Of a stretch of DNA of 64,000 bases, positions 41,401 to 54,448 are shown in pieces (position 1 is the stretch's first letter; the number at the start of each line of letters is the position of its first letter). Below the pieces are notes generated by a model. The model was not told the DNA's origin and did no database searches. It saw nothing but the letters and a program-made list of their open reading frames with translations. Origin of the DNA: Aphidius gifuensis. Its lineage: Eukaryota > Arthropoda > Insecta > Hymenoptera > Braconidae. The stretch lies in the NCBI RefSeq assembly GCF_014905175.1, contig NC_057791.1, forward strand, positions 23,660,537 through 23,724,536, read 5' to 3'. The position numbers and the translations under genes were made by a program.

Positions 41401-43881
41401 TCAATGTATAACTATATATTTTTGTATAAAAAGAGAGAAGGGGGTAGGTTAAGCCACACCCGCAAAAACAACCCTCTATAGCTCGACAGCCGAGTGAGCG
41501 CATCGACCGACAGACCACTCCACCCCATTGCACGCGACACATTCAAAACTTGAAAATGCTTTTCTATAATTTTCAATCTCACACCTCAATGTTACTCAAC
41601 TTCTTTTGATAATTTTGTTATTATTATTCATTAGTATTTGACCTTTGAACTTTGTCGTTTGTGACATGTCTGACTTAACATTGACTAAATCACTTGATTC
41701 ATTATCAAAAGCTCAATCAATTTTAATTTTTTTTTCATGTAAAATTATTTTTCAATAAATAAATAAAAGTTCAATAAATTTTATAAGCAATCTATATTCT
41801 TAAAAAAAAATTTCTAATAAATGTGAGCTTTTTTTTAATCAATTTAAAAAATTATTATTTTAGAAAATTTTCTCAGGCAAATTTAATTAATTAAGAAAAG
41901 TCTAAAAAGAGTCTAAAAATTTAATAGGCATATTTAATTAAATGTTAATAAATATTTTTAATAATTTAGACATTTGTTTTTTCTTTTTTTTTTTAAAGAA
42001 TAAGCACAGTGGATTAAATTGACAGTGGGGGTAACTTTAGAGTAGTAGTAAAGACGAAAAAATATTCTCGACGTATGAGACGTATTTTATAGGGTGAAAT
42101 CCAAGTTGAAGCTGACAGTAGTAAGGGTAAGGGACCATTGGCTTTAATTAAGGCAAGGAAAGAAAAATCCCAAGAGAATTTATTGAGGTCCAGGAGACTC
42201 TTTTCTCCATCTCTCTTTATCTTTACAATGTCTTTTTCCATGATTCAGCCAGTGAGATTACATACAAAAGGGTAAAACTTTAGCCTCTTTTACATACACA
42301 TATGTACGCAAACACACACATTTATATCTTGGTATTAAATGTGTGTAGATTTTTGAAACTTTTTGAAATACTTGGTAGTTGGATGTACGGTAATTTTACA
42401 TTTACTAAATGACTATTTTATCCATAAAGGCCTAAACGTAAAATTAACTTAACAACGTTAATTTCTTTATCCATATTAAAGTAATAATTAAAATACACGA
42501 TACTTGAAAATTTCATTTAATATTTATTTTTTTTTAAAAACTTTATTCTTCATTATAATTGCTATTGAGTTTTGAAAGTTACGATAATTTAATGACTATT
42601 TAAAAATAATTATATGAAAAAGTAAAAGGATAACTTTTTTTTTTTTTTTTATTTCAGTTAATTAATAATTAAATAAGTTTTGAAAATTTTGAAAATTAAT
42701 TAAGTTCATTAAACTTTGCAATAAAGTATGAAAATAATTATTCTATTTTTATTTTTTTATAATTAATAATTAAAGAAATTTGAGAGTTTTGAAATTAGAG
42801 CTAAGTTCATTAATAGTTTGGATAAATAATATTGTTGAAATACATCATGGTCGATAGTTGCTATGAAAATTTGTTAGTTTTGACAAAGTAATATTTGAAT
42901 ATGTTGGCTAACTATAAATTAATATACATATATATATTTCAATGCTGCTTATGTACACATATCTATTTTAAATTCACAAAGTAACTTCAATGCTTCTCAT
43001 TGTAGTTGCATGGAATTTATGCTCCAACTTTTCTTCTGATGTTTTAAACAAAGAATAAAAAAAAATAGATAAAAATAAGTCTTTTGTTGGAAATTTTTTA
43101 AATTTATATTCTAATTTATATTTCGATTTGTAAATTTAATTTTTTTTATTTATATTATTGACCTTAAATGATGACAATTAATTTTGTTTATTTAAAAATA
43201 ACAGACAAAATTTTTTTTATTATTTTTTTTGCTTTTATTTGAATTGGATAATTCTTAGGATATTTTTAATCTGATTATTTTTATCTTCATTATTCTTCTA
43301 TTCCCTCGGACATTTCTCGATTTTTTTTTCCAATATTTTCTTTTATATTTACACAGAAAAGATCGAACTTCAGTAACACACTCGTGCTATTTTTCATCAT
43401 CCTTAATTGACTAATTCTCAAACTCTTTTTAAAATTCTTATTTTACATCCATCCGGCTTTGTTTTTTTTTTTTTTTTCAATTGACAACTCTTTAAATACA
43501 TTTTTTGATAAAACCCTAAATCAGGTTTTTATTTGTTTTCAATCAGCTAATTTATTGGCTTTATTTTATAATTTTAAACCCTCAGTGACAATTATTGAAT
43601 CAACTCTTCCACGCAGTGCCAATAAATTATTTTTTTTTTTAACCGCAGTTTATTTAATAATCCAAATTGTTTTATACAAAATTTTCACATAATTATATTT
43701 ATTTTTTATAATAATATATATTTTCTTGATGTACTAAGCAATTTTCTGGAGTTTATTTTTCATGTCGAATGCATTTATGGCGGAATCGTTTTTGTATATA
43801 AAAATCGTTGAATGCACCAGAGTGAACGGGTTGTCGCGAAGGGCAAAATAAAAAGAGAAGACTATAAAGAATAATAAAATA

Positions 43882-43901
43882 AGAGAGAGAGAGAGAGAGA
43901 A
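43882..43901 (+). repeat. GA dinucleotide microsatellite
   Basis: An uninterrupted AG/GA run of about nine to ten units. Confidence 0.85.
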
Positions 43902-45329
43902 AGATGAAAACAGATAACTATTAAATAGTGAATAAATTCAACAGATATATATGTGTCGTAGATGCAAAAGTAAATTCAACTTGTGTTTATATATTTGCGC
44001 AATGATTGTGTATGTCTGAAAAGCATAGAGCAACGACAAAATCAGTTAAAATGAGATAGAAAACAAGAGATATTTCCATACACTGGATGCATATATGCGA
44101 GAGAGGGCAAAGAAGTGGATGGTCTGGCCATGACACTCAGAAGCACCATCAGTTATATAGAGATTTGCCGACTGCGAGAGTTCGAGAGTTTATATGCGAG
44201 AGGGGACAAATCGCACTGGGTAAATGCAATGGTCTCTGGTTTTTTTTTTTTTTTTATTTTATGTAGTTTTTTTTTTTTATGCCTAGCCAGACGTCATCAA
44301 GAATTCATCATGGCTAAAGTGCCTTCTATCAATAAAAAAAAAAAACATGAAAATAATTTTTCTCTCTTTCCAATGGTTTCAATTAGTCAATTAGTTATTA
44401 ATAACATTATCAAAAAAATGCAAGGATAAAAAATTAAAATTTAAATAATAATACAATATTATTATTCATATTATTTTACACCTTATTTTATTTTTTTTTT
44501 TATTTTAAATATTTTTTTATAATTTTCTTTTTGCAGATAAAAAAAATGATAGAGTAAATTTTTATGATTAAAATACAGTTGAGAGAATTAAATTTTTTTT
44601 TTTTTCCATTTTTTAATTGTAATAATATTTTTTTAATCAACAAATAAATAAATATATCTTTCAAGTTATAATCGAGAGTTGATCGACCGCATAGAATGCT
44701 TCACTGATCATTCTGTTTGTCCCTTATTCGATTGGTAAAACCGATTAAAGTCTACACCTCTCTCAATACAAGACTGCATATATTTTCATTTTTTTTCTAT
44801 TTATGTCTACAATATTATTTTCTCATTTTTTTATTATTCAATAAAAATATATATTCTAAAAAATAAACAATAAATATTATGATATAAATATTTTTTTTAC
44901 TATTGAAATATTTTTTTTAATCCATTTTCATATTATTTGCATTTATTTATTTATTTTTCATCAATCGTATAAAATTTCATTTGATAAAAAAAATAAAAAA
45001 ATAAAAATTTACAATATGTCTATACATATATATACATTTTTTTTTGATAATAAAATGTAAAAGAATTTAGCCCAAGGAAAAATAAAAATAAAAAAATAAA
45101 AAAACAGTGATAAAAAATAAAAAAAAAAATGAAAAAAATAAAAAAAAATAATAAAAATTGAAAAAGAGAAAAAAAAAAAAAAAAAAATCCGGATGAAACA
45201 TTGGCAATGACTGGTTGGGATCATTTTTCAAAATGTCTACTGCGAGGTGGGCGTCAATGGGGTGGTCAACCCCAAGCGTAGGGTGGCAAGATGGCGGCAT
45301 ACAGTAAATCGATGGAGGCTAGTCACTGC

Positions 45330-45730
45330 AAGCTACCTCGTCTCTTCTCCACTCACCCTCATCCCCTCATCATCCCTCTGAAACCTCGTCCGACACTCTC
45401 CTCTCTATTCACAACCCTCTTTGTCACCCCTTTTTCATTGCACAGACTCCCTCATGTCACCCTTTCTCCTCCTCTTCCTCTTTCTCCTCTTCCTCCTGCC
45501 CGTTACCTATTTTACTCCCTTTACCACTCCTTTTTGCTTCTGTCTATGTCCTGGCTATCATCATCCCCTTGCTTCATGCTTGGCCTCAACTCTCTCTTCT
45601 ATACTCGCCGCGTTTCGACCTCGACGATCACCTCATTTTCGAACTTTCCAGTTTTACGCAAGCGCTTGCTCTTTCTCTCTTTCTCTCTTTTTTTTTTTTT
45701 TTTTCTTTTTCTCTCTCAAACTTCTCTTAT
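45330..45730 (+). repeat. Long polypyrimidine tract
   Basis: About 400 bp on this strand are mostly C and T, with tctcctcctcttcctc-type mirror runs and a closing ctctttctctctttctctct stretch before a T-run. Stop codons are rare in such sequence, which explains the three overlapping open frames here. Mirror-symmetric stretches of this kind can form triplex DNA. Confidence 0.6.
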
Positions 45731-46520
45731 GGTCACCTGCATTATTTTCCATCGACCCTAAACAATTTTTTTTTTTTCTTTTCAAGATAAACATGTTGAA
45801 AAAAAATTTTTAAAAATGCAAAAAAATCTTATTTTAATTCAATTGGGTTTTTTTTATTTTATTTTATTTTTTGATTAGAATTTTATGGGTTTATTTAAAA
45901 GAGTTGTTGGGGTTTTATATTTATTTGTTTTTTTTTTTTTTTTTTAATTAGATGAAATAAGATATGATTTAGGTATTCAGAATAAATTGAGGAATTATTG
46001 AGTCAGTTTATACTTAATTCAAAAACCGGATCAACAGCCACGCCCCGGATTTAACAAGGGTTCAAGAAATTTTTTTTTTTTTTTAAATGATTGATGTCGT
46101 GTTATTTTGTTCCTAAATAATTCTTGTTATTTCCCTACTTTAATTATTATCAAACAAACATGAAAATAAAAATAAAAAAAAAATTTAAATACTTGATTAT
46201 TTAGTGGGTAAATAAATTACTCTGGATTATTTTAATATCGATAATTAAAAATAAAAAAAAATATACAATTTATCATGATAACATCACATTGATTAAAAAA
46301 ATTATTTATAAAATTATTTTTAAATTTTTTTTAGTAGATTTATTAATAATTCCAAGCTTTAAAAAATAATGAAAAAAAAAAAAAATTATAAAACTATAAT
46401 TGAGTTGTCGAATTAAATATTGAATGAATAATTTTTTTGGAAATTTTTTTTGAATAATTATATTGAAATCTAAATGTTAAAATTAGATAAAAATTCAAGA
46501 TACAAATTCTTGTTGTATTT

Positions 46521-46610
46521 GTAAATGTTGGACAGGTTCATAGATCAGACAATGACATAGACCGCGAGCCATGTCCCCGTGGTAAAATTATTGTCATGTC
46601 CAACATTTAC
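46521..46610. repeat. Inverted repeat bounding a 64-bp GC-richer core
   Basis: gtaaatgttggac at 46521-46533 is the exact reverse complement of gtccaacatttac at 46598-46610. The core also holds ccgcg...cgtgg and an atgaca/tgtcat pair, so the single strand could fold into a branched hairpin. The following 50 bp (acgtggcacacctcgtgatc and on) are also less AT-rich than the flanks. It could be a tiny fold-back element, a structured RNA or a regulatory dyad. Confidence 0.45.
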
Positions 46611-49600
46611 GTGGCACACCTCGTGATCAACCAGCTTTGTAACTGCTCGACCAATCCATAAATACACATATATATTTATAAACACATTTATTCGATTTAT
46701 TTTTCTCAGGGAATTGATGTCTATTGTAACACAATCGTTTTTCCATATAAACTTTTATATTTTTTTTTTTTCTCTTTCCTGTACAATTGTAGTTTTTATG
46801 TTTGTTTATTCTATTGATAAATGCTTTTGAAGTTTATAAACATGTATCACTTGAATTATCAACGATGATTAACATTGTCCATCAAAAATGGCAAATTCCC
46901 AGAAATTTCTAGGTGTTCATTAAGTCTCTTTAAATTTAATAAATATTGTTTAAAAAAATGTTTAATTATTCATCACTGAGACAGTAAAAATATCTTCATC
47001 AAAAATTTATCAGTCCAATCATTTTGGAATTAAATATCCGGGTTAATAATTTTCCAAAAAATAAATTACATCAAATAACTTGTTTGATAAAAATTTCGAC
47101 AGAATAACTTTTACAAAAAAATTAATTTCAATATAAAAACTTATCAAAATGAAAAAAATGTCCACGAGAGTCAGCATTCCACCCATCCTCTTTTTTAAAA
47201 AAAGTACATTTCCAAGTACAAATTTCATTAAATTATTATCCCGTTATTTAAAATACATAAATAAAAAAAATTATTCTGTTAGTTAAAAAATTTAATTTCA
47301 ATTATTTTTCATTGCTATTTTGAAAAATACTTTGTAAAAAATTCGTGGGATTTTTTTTTAATATCAAAATATCATTGAAATAAAAATCCATTTGCTATAG
47401 CTAAAAAATTTTAATTATTTCTTTTTGTTTTTCGATTGACATTGGATAATTTGTTATGTAATTATTTCTATTATTTCTATCTCCACGTGGATATTTTTAT
47501 TTTAGATATGAAATTATGTAATTATTATGAATCTATGAATCTCTTATGAAATCCATTAATAAATAATAATGAGGGATATATTCAAAATTATATATCCACA
47601 ATGAAGACAAACTGAAAATAATTTTCTATAATAAATTACGTAATCCAAGTAAATATTCAATACTATCATTCATCTCATTTTCAAGTTTGTTTTTAAATTG
47701 GTTCTTGGAAGCTATCTTAATTGACACGATGACTATTATTGGATCGAGTTTCTATTTACCTACTCCCATATGTCAATCTTTTTTTTTTAATAATATCAAT
47801 ATCACAAGTATATATCCCTTTAATAACATCTGGATGTTCAAGTGACTTTTTACCACATTTTTTTAACTCAATAATATGATTAATAAAACAAAAAGGAAAC
47901 GAAGGAAATTAAAAAAGAAAAAATGAGCATTGAATAATAATAAAATTTAAATATATATCTTATCAATTTTTTTCGGAAACATTAGTATGATTTATTTTGG
48001 TTTAAGCGTGGTTTTTATTGAAAAAAATGAGGTTAAAAAAAAAAAAAAAATGGCAAGGGGTTGAGGAAGGGTCGAGGGGTCGAACTCATCGTCATGGAAG
48101 ACATGGATATAGCGATGAGCTTCGTCGACAAGGCCGTCGTTAATAAAGCTTGAAGGAGGGCTATTAATCATCGGATATCTCGGTTCACGGGGGGGAGAGA
48201 GGGAGGGAGAAGGAGAGAGGCTTGTCCCGTACAAATAGCACGAGATGTTTGACTAAACACGTGCGCGAATGGCTAAAGGACGTGTCTATATAACATACAT
48301 GGGTATAACCGCGATCGTTCTTCATTTTCATTGGACACTACCTTCAATATTAACTGTATAAAAAAAAATTATAAAATGACACAAAAAATAAAATAACCAT
48401 ATTTAACAGACAAGATTAAATACTTCTTTATCATATTCTGTACAAATATTGACGATTCATTCATCAAATAATCTTTGCTAATGAATATTTATCTTTTTTT
48501 TTTTTTTTTAATTAATATTTACTTAATCTATTTTCAACAACTTTTCAACTGTAAATTTTCATGATAAGATTATTAAAAATATATATTTAAATTAATTGTT
48601 AATTTATTTAGAAAATTTTTTGAATTTTAAATTCTAAATTTTATAATTTTATTTTTATATTATTAATTAATTATCAAGAAAAAAAAAAATTATTTATTTA
48701 AATTTTTTAAATGAGTATTTTAATAGTTGATTAAATCATTTTAAATATTTTTTTTTTTTTGCAACTTACCTCGTGTATTGATGAGTAGTAAAAAAAATTA
48801 GTAGCGGGATAAATTTTTCAAGAGTATTTGAAATTTTCTGCAGCCTATGTTGGCTGTATGTATGTGTACTTGATTATTATTATGACTAGCTAGTAAACCT
48901 GTAGCCTATTCTTGACACGAGTTACACATTTGCTATCGAATTATCATTTATCCGCAAACGTAAATACATAAATCATGTATCATGAGGGATTTGTCTCTAT
49001 CAAGGTGTATCCAAAAACAATGCAAACATAAATTTAGATAAATTTAGATTAAAATGAGCTTTCTTCCGGAAATTTTTCAATTATTTTAAAGCTTTTTTTT
49101 TGTTTTTTAAATTGCAAATGTTTAAAGTTATTTTAAAAAATGACAAATAAGCGTCCGATTCGTTTGAACTTTCGATTCGACTGGTTGGTGATGCAACATA
49201 AATTAAACTGCATAGTCTCCAACCCCAATCAGTCCATGTGTATGGTCATCATCATCCAATATTATCGAGCGATATGTATTTATTCATGTTTATTATATTT
49301 ATATATATACAAGTATCCATTCAGTTATTTTAACAATAAATTTAATAAATTACTTTTATCTATAGCTAATATAATTAATATTGACGTATTCAAAAATTTT
49401 TCCAAGTTAAAATAAAAAAAAAAAAACAATAGATTCATTACAAAAAAAAAAAGCTCCATCGAGCTTTGTATGGAAAAAAATTTCCGTGTAATTCGTATAA
49501 TTTTATTTTGAAATATTTGATTCGATTATTAGCTGATGTATATGGAATTGATATTAAAAAAAAAAGAAAGAAATTGAAGGAAATAAAAAAATGGATTTAT

Positions 49601-52600
49601 AGAAAAATGGAAAAAATATTTCAACCACATATAAAACGAGTTAACCGATAAAGCACAAAGCTGAATGAAAGACGAGTTGGAAAGTGAAGTGGACTTGTCA
49701 GAATTTGCACTGGAGGTATTTCAATTTTCCGTGATCAATTTCCGCTATGGAGTCACGAGATTTGATTAAAACGTGAGCTTACACTCAAACTTTTATAAAA
49801 CAAAATGAAAATATACAGTATTTTCAAGTGTGCTTGAAATTGTCTCAACAATTGTAATGGTCATTCAATGTTAAAAAATTTGTTGACCCTTATAAAAGAA
49901 TTTTAAATAAAAAAATTTACATATTCAACAATAAAATGTAATAAAATTTAATTTAGAATTTAATTTTTTATCTTTGAAACATGTATTAATATATTATCAA
50001 CAAATATTCTATATTGAATTTGAAAAACATGTTTAAAAAATTAATTAACAAAATTTCAAGTTGGAAAAAAACAAAGCGATTGACATTTATTAAATGAATA
50101 TTAAATTTTTAATTAGTAATAAAAAAATTGAGGCTAATAGATTTGATTGAAAATAAATTATAAAAAGAAGTTTAATATTTTAATTTAATAGAAATTTATA
50201 TTATCGATGTTTAAATTTATTTGGTCAGATTTTAATTCGTTGGCGCGCTGAGAGATGACACTACTCACTTTCCGGGCGAGTTGAAAATATTATGTCCTTA
50301 TTGAAAGAAATTTTATATTGAACTGATAAATTTTTGACTCATAAATAAGCTTTTATTATTGTCGAAATTTAAACACTACACATCAGCTAAATAATATAAT
50401 ATTATTATGAATAATTTCATGAAAAATATCAAATCAATAAATAGCATTATTTTGATAATTTTCATTTATTATTAAATTCCATTAACACCATAAAATAAAA
50501 ATTAAAAAAATAAAATTTATATAAATTTAAAAATAAATAATTAACATCTTAAAATACAAATGAAAAAATAATCTTTATTTTTTTACTTTTAAAATTTAAA
50601 TAAATGAAAAAATTTGTTTAAAATTTAGTAAATAATTAACGTTAATAAAAAATTAATCAATTAAATATTTTAAAAAATATGAAATAATATTTTTAATTGT
50701 TAAATAATATTTCAAAAATTTAAATAACATATTAACACGCAAAAAAAAAATATAGATCATTTTAAAAAAGTGTATAAATAAAATTTGAATAATAATTTAA
50801 AATAGGAAATAAGAATTTCGTAAAGAGAAAAAAAAAAATAATCATTGCGGAAATAATTGTTTGAAAGAATCATGGTTTTAAAGCTGACACTGAGCAGTGT
50901 CCAGTCATAGTTTTAACATGGAAATAAGGACACATCTGGACAGAGAATTGTAGTATTCATTGTTGAGACAATTTATAACACGTTTTTGCCACCCTCTTTA
51001 TTCGCTGTCTACTGTGGGCTACTTAACAGATATTTTACGACACATACAAAAAAAACCTTGTGAGTATATATACACGCATTCACATTTAAAGGTGAATAAA
51101 AGAGCAAAAGTTTAGGTGAAAAACAGCCTCAGGGAAATTGCTAGGAAATGGCCAGCGACCTTATGCCATGTATCTTGTGTCATAAAAAAAATTATTACAA
51201 AACGAAAGAAGAAAAAAATAACAAATAAAAAATTATTACACAAAAGTTTAAATAACAAAAAAAATATATACATTTTTTAAGGGATGTTAAAAAAATTTGC
51301 AAAAGTTGTTGACACTAAAAAACATTTGAATTATTTTCTGTACAAATTTAAGCTCAATTTTTATTTTTCTTTATATTTTTTTTCGATTTAAAATTTATTT
51401 TTTATTTGTTTACTATAATAACAAAAAAAATAAATAAATGTCTCTTGGAGTCATAAGATGTTTACGAGGATCTTTGTCACATGAAAGAAGTTTATTTTAC
51501 GATTGTCATTTCAGCATTTTTACAAATTTGATTTAACTTTAAGAATCCATGGATTTTATGTCATACACTTGTTTTCATTTGGTGTGAAATACAACAATGA
51601 AATAAAATAAACTTTTTTATACATTAATAAACTCTTTGGTACTTGTGGCAGTTGTATCACATTTATTTTTTGTTTTTTATTTGAGGCCTGCCACTTGTCT
51701 CTCAGATGTATATGAGAAAACTTGGAAAAAACATCGTTACGATTATATCAGTTGACTCTAATAACAATAAAAAGTTTTGATGATCCAGAGGTGTCAACTT
51801 TTAGATGTGAATTTTCTTACGTGCTATAACTGATGAGTTAAAAAAAATTTTATGAATTTTATTTTTACTCAAACGTCTGTCTTGAATGTCTCAGCAAAAT
51901 AATTTTATTGCTCAAAAATAAAAACATTTTTTAAATAGTTTATTCAAATACTCAACGAAATTTATTTTTTTATAAAAACGAAACAATTTAATTTGATTTT
52001 GACTAGAGCAAATAAATTTTTATTTCGATAATTTTTATTCTCATTAAATTCTGGAAATAATAATTTAAATTTTTACAATTGCTTTGATTTATTTATTGCT
52101 AAAAATTATTTTACAAATCGAAATATTTCTTGTTCTAATCAAAAATAAATAAAACTAATTTTTTAATTTTTTTTTTCAGTATTTTTCTTTTTTTTTTGCT
52201 TTACACTTGCTATAAAAAAAAAAAAAGAAATACTCAAATTTTTATTGAGACATTGATCGGTCAACAAAAAACAATAAATCAGTGTTACAAACAGAAATTT
52301 AATTATCAAATTGTTCAACTATTTGCTTGTATATTGTAGAGAAATATTCAATCGCTTTAAATGGCAATAGATTTAAGAAGCAAAACCACCAAAGACACAA
52401 GACAAGTCAACAAAGATTTATTATCTCAAGCAAATATCTAAAACTGAGGGTGATAAAAAAAAACTTGCTAAATTCCATAGCACTAATTTTCTTGGACTGT
52501 CTTAAAACACTCATTAATTAAATCAACGCTGACCAAAATTAAAAAAAAAGAAATTATCTTTAATGTTAATTTAATTTTAAACATTTATAAATTTATTTTT

Positions 52601-54300
52601 TATATATCCACTTATCAATGGAGCGATAAAAATTCAAATAAAGGATTTTTTATTTCATGTTACGGAAAAAGACTGTTATACCAACACGGTGAGCGGAAAT
52701 GCGTGCGGAAATTACAATTTATTACGGAAACGAATCTTTCATTTTTATCAAGATACACGCGACTCACAAAATAATACTAATTATCATAAAAAAAAAAAAA
52801 AGATATTTAATTAATATGATTTTATAAATTTACCTAGATTTATATAAAACATGCTATTATTTTTATTTCATTCAAAAATAAGACATAATAAAATTATTTT
52901 AAAATACACTTTGTTAATTTATATGAGTGTAATTACGTGAGTCAATGACTGACCCATGTCGACCCTGAAAAGCCATGACTCATAATTTAATTTTATACCA
53001 CAAGTTTAAAATTCAATTTGTAATTATTTATTGTTTTTTTTTAAATTATATTTTATATAGATCCTAAATGGAAAAATTTAATTTCATTCAGTTTTTTTTA
53101 TTATTGTTAAATTGTAGTTCTTGGAATGATGATGAAATAATTATTGTTGATTGATCAATTTATCAAAAGACAATTTTATTTGGCTTAAAAACATAAGTGT
53201 TTACAATTTTTTTTTTATTTTATTTATATAGGAATGTGTGTGTAATGTGTGTGATGTATGTGTGTTAATAAATGATAACCTCGGTTCTTCTTGGCAATGC
53301 GATATCGTTGGCTACATGTGTCTCCGTATTTTCTTGATGTTTATGACTTACGAGTATGGAACTTACCAGACGTTTTAGTATTTGTTTCTCGCATTTAATT
53401 TACGTCTTATCAATTATTCTCAAGTTTTCGTAGAACACTGTTAATCATTGACAAGTTTCAGGAAGTAGGTCAACTTTTTTTGTCGCTTTGTATTGTCATA
53501 AATAATGATTAAATAAAAATATAAAAAAAGAAAATCAAATTAAAACAAATTAATACAATACTTAATGAAATATCATTTAATTAAAATTAATTTTTATTAA
53601 TTCATCGTGGAAAATATTTAACCATTTTAATTTACAAGTAAAATTTTTATTTTAGTTTTTTTTACTTGACCACATTGATCACAAAAATAATTGGTCAATC
53701 ATTCGTATGTACTGATAGAAATTTTCCGAAAATTATTGAGTAAGAGTATGTGGAAGGAGAAAGTTTTTTTTTTTTTTTTCATTTTCCGGAAAATATCAAT
53801 TTGATGAATTCGTCAAGCGGTTTTTGGATATTGCATGGATTGTGATATTCAGCAATTTATATAAGCGATTGAATTATGAGTTTTTGTTTGAAAAAAAAAA
53901 AAAAAATTATTGGTATCTATGGTCATTACTTTGGTGTTATTTCGATGATTGTTTTTTCCACTTGGATGAAATTTTTCAAAAATAAACGTGGTTAAATTTA
54001 GATTGTGTTTGTACAATTATCATCGGTGTCATTTATAATTATTTTTATATTATTTTATGATTTTTCAAATGTCAATAAAATGTTTTTATATAATTTCAAA
54101 TGACAAGTTAAATTTATTATTGTTTTTATGTTAATTGACATGTAATATTTATTTTGAATTATATCTAATCATTTCGAAATCGATGTAGGCATAATAAACA
54201 AGAAATTGATGTACAAAGACTACTGAGAAAATACGATGTTTGATATAAAATTTAAAAAAAAAAAAAAAACAAAATCAATATCTGATAAATCGATCATTCA
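46611..54300. other. Gene-free AT-rich region before the gene cluster
   Basis: No gene, RNA gene or recognisable mobile element is supported. Less AT-rich patches lie at about 48,050-48,310 (with a G-rich run around 48,189-48,207), 49,150-49,270, 50,890-51,180 and 53,280-53,370. I found no signal-peptide exon or double-cysteine exon of the downstream gene family here by eye, though a diverged minus-strand copy could be missed. Confidence 0.5.
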
Positions 54301-54351
54301 AACGACTATCTAATGTTTACTTAAGTATAATTCAAGTGCACCTACTGTTAC

Positions 54352-54387
54352 TATATAATTGTTAGAATATTTGTTAGGCAACTCATT
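54352..54387 (+). promoter_or_regulatory. Core promoter of ick-A
   Basis: A TATA-like TATATAAT at 54352-54359 is followed by a TCATT initiator-like word at 54383-54387, about 33 bp downstream. The surrounding sequence (caagtgca...ctatata...attccaaatcaag) parallels the ick-E promoter (caagtgca...ctatata...attctaaatcaag), so the two promoters share ancestry. No 5' UTR intron is needed before the ATG at 54449. Confidence 0.6.
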
Positions 54388-54448
54388 CCAAATCAAGTCA
54401 TAGAGTTATAAGTTTGATTTTGATTTGATATTGAATGATAGTATAATC

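Larger units (their letters stand above)
26391..46500. other. Gene-free AT-rich region with scattered islands
   Basis: No gene is supported. Islands of more even base composition lie at about 30,595-30,790, 31,546-31,650, 32,230-32,490, 38,395-38,560, 40,330-40,440, 44,100-44,240 and 45,230-45,330. Polypyrimidine stretches lie at about 33,720-33,810 and 45,330-45,730, and a GA microsatellite at 43,882-43,901. GGCCATGTTG (33,563) and AAGATGGCGGC (45,288) match the YY1/Pleiohomeotic core. Long open frames in the C/T-rich stretches are by-products of stop-poor composition. Confidence 0.5.

Noticed and set aside
42985..43015. miR-33-like word cattgtagttgcat
   Set aside because: No complementary arm within about 60 bases on either side, so no precursor hairpin.
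44115..44429. 104-codon plus-strand open frame
   Set aside because: The first 40 codons look mixed, but the frame then runs through poly-T and poly-A tracts; no splice or domain support. Kept only as a composition island.
45291..45813. Three overlapping plus-strand open frames of 73-156 codons
   Set aside because: They lie in a polypyrimidine tract where stops are rare; residues are almost only Ser, Leu, Phe, Pro and Thr, and no frame stands out.
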